From an uncultured Fidelibacterota bacterium (GTDB lineage Bacteria; Marinisomatota; Marinisomatia; Marinisomatales; UBA1611), in contig CAJWHU010000077.1 in assembly GCA_913041325.1 (NCBI GenBank), forward strand, positions 1-7,190: DNA of 7,190 bases, written 5' to 3'. The notes beneath the pieces were generated by a model, which did not search any database, was not told where the DNA came from, and worked only from the letters and a program-made list of their open reading frames with translations. The position numbers and the translations under genes are program-made. The first letter of the stretch is position 1. Each line of letters opens with the position of its first letter. Below, in pieces: positions 6,927 through 7,190 of the stretch.

Positions 6927-6956
6927 TACATAATAACGATAATTCTTTGATATCAA
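6927..6956 (-). promoter_or_regulatory. Candidate promoter of the hydrolase operon
   Basis: In the 62-nt gap after the nucleotidyltransferase stop, TTGATA (6956-6951, minus strand) is a good -35 match. Possible -10 boxes are TATGTA (18 nt spacing) or TATTAT (15 nt spacing); TACAAT at 6928-6923 is a better box but 22 nt away. The -35 lies in a perfect 10-bp palindrome, TTGATATCAA (6947-6956). No terminator-like hairpin separates the two genes, so readthrough from the nucleotidyltransferase remains possible. Confidence 0.25.
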
Positions 6957-6965
6957 CAATAAAAA

Positions 6966-7190
6966 TTAAAATAATTTTTCAGGATACACACCATCACTGG
7001 TTAGTTTTATTATATTTGCAGATACATTTTTTTTATCTTCTGGAAATGTAACGCCAAACCATTTTTCATTAGAACTGAGCACATCAACTGACTCAACTCC
7101 CTCTTTAATCAAATCACTTACGACGCTTGGAATAAGAAATTCACTTTTTTCTTCATTTCCATATTCATTTAGAAAATGTTTGAATCTTTC
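6966..7190 (-). CDS. Nucleotidyltransferase family protein, partial (C-terminal 74 residues; N-terminus beyond the right edge)
   Basis: An open frame enters from the right edge and ends at TAA (6968-6966). Visible segments include EFLIPSVVSDLIKEG, VDVLSSNEKWFGVTF, EDKKNV and the end GVYPEKLF. This matches the C-terminal tail I associate with sugar-phosphate-type nucleotidyltransferases of the Bacteroidota/FCB group, where a pattern like KWFGVTYxEDK precedes a final helix and a YPxKLW/F end. Such enzymes transfer a nucleotide to a sugar or related phosphate in the cytoplasm. The catalytic N-terminal part (the G-G-x-G-T-R-type loop) is outside the window, so activity and substrate cannot be judged. 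There is no start codon in the window because the gene is truncated by its edge. Its stop is 62 nt upstream of the amidohydrolase gene, so operon membership is uncertain. Confidence 0.75.
   Translation of the reverse strand, partial: ERFKHFLNEYGNEEKSEFLIPSVVSDLIKEGVESVDVLSSNEKWFGVTFPEDKKNVSANIIKLTSDGVYPEKLF

Noticed and set aside
6904..6965. Small RNA or riboswitch in the gap before the amidohydrolase gene
   Set aside because: The gap is 62 nt and AT-rich, has only a 10-bp palindrome, and shows no stable GC stem or recognised aptamer pattern.

Overview
The window carries seven protein-coding genes, all on the minus strand, packed almost without gaps. The two end genes are cut by the window edges. 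I see no RNA genes, mobile elements, CRISPR arrays or plasmid/phage functions, and no intergenic gap exceeds about 105 bases.

Organism: the DNA is AT-rich. Two secreted enzymes have short signal peptides ending in Gln-containing cleavage regions. There is a Gld-type ABC module and a nucleotidyltransferase tail of a kind I associate with the Bacteroidota/FCB side of the tree. However, several starts have clear purine-rich Shine-Dalgarno sites (GGAGG, GAGAGGG, GGAG, AGGGA), which are generally rare in true Bacteroidota. I therefore lean to a marine FCB-group lineage outside Bacteroidota, for example Candidatus Marinimicrobia (SAR406). This is inference from style, not a proven assignment.

Layout in transcription order (right to left). 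(1) 7190-6966: C-terminal end of a sugar-phosphate-type nucleotidyltransferase. (2) 6903-5311: exported metal-dependent amidohydrolase, then 5296-4010 an exported M20-family amidohydrolase/peptidase, then 4003-3782 a two-helix DUF2905 membrane protein starting with TTG. These three are spaced 14 and 6 nt apart and look like one operon. (3) A 105-nt intergenic region with two AT-rich inverted repeats and a candidate promoter. (4) 3676 down to the left edge: a Gld-type ABC module, ATPase (GldA-like), ABC-2 permease (GldF-like), membrane-anchored extracytoplasmic subunit (GldG-like) and a DUF4340 protein. These are linked by 8-nt overlaps or a 6-nt gap and are surely co-transcribed.

Functionally, the two hydrolases probably break down peptides or N-acyl amino acids outside the cytoplasm. 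The Gld-type module is an envelope ABC system whose substrate is not known. In gliding Flavobacteria the GldA/F/G proteins are needed for motility, but the same gene order occurs in non-gliding bacteria, so a motility role should not be assumed. I found no convincing undescribed system. The most useful leads are the Trp-rich insertion in the large amidohydrolase, the apparently leaderless start of the Gld operon with an inverted repeat filling its promoter spacer, and the Gld module in an SD-using host.
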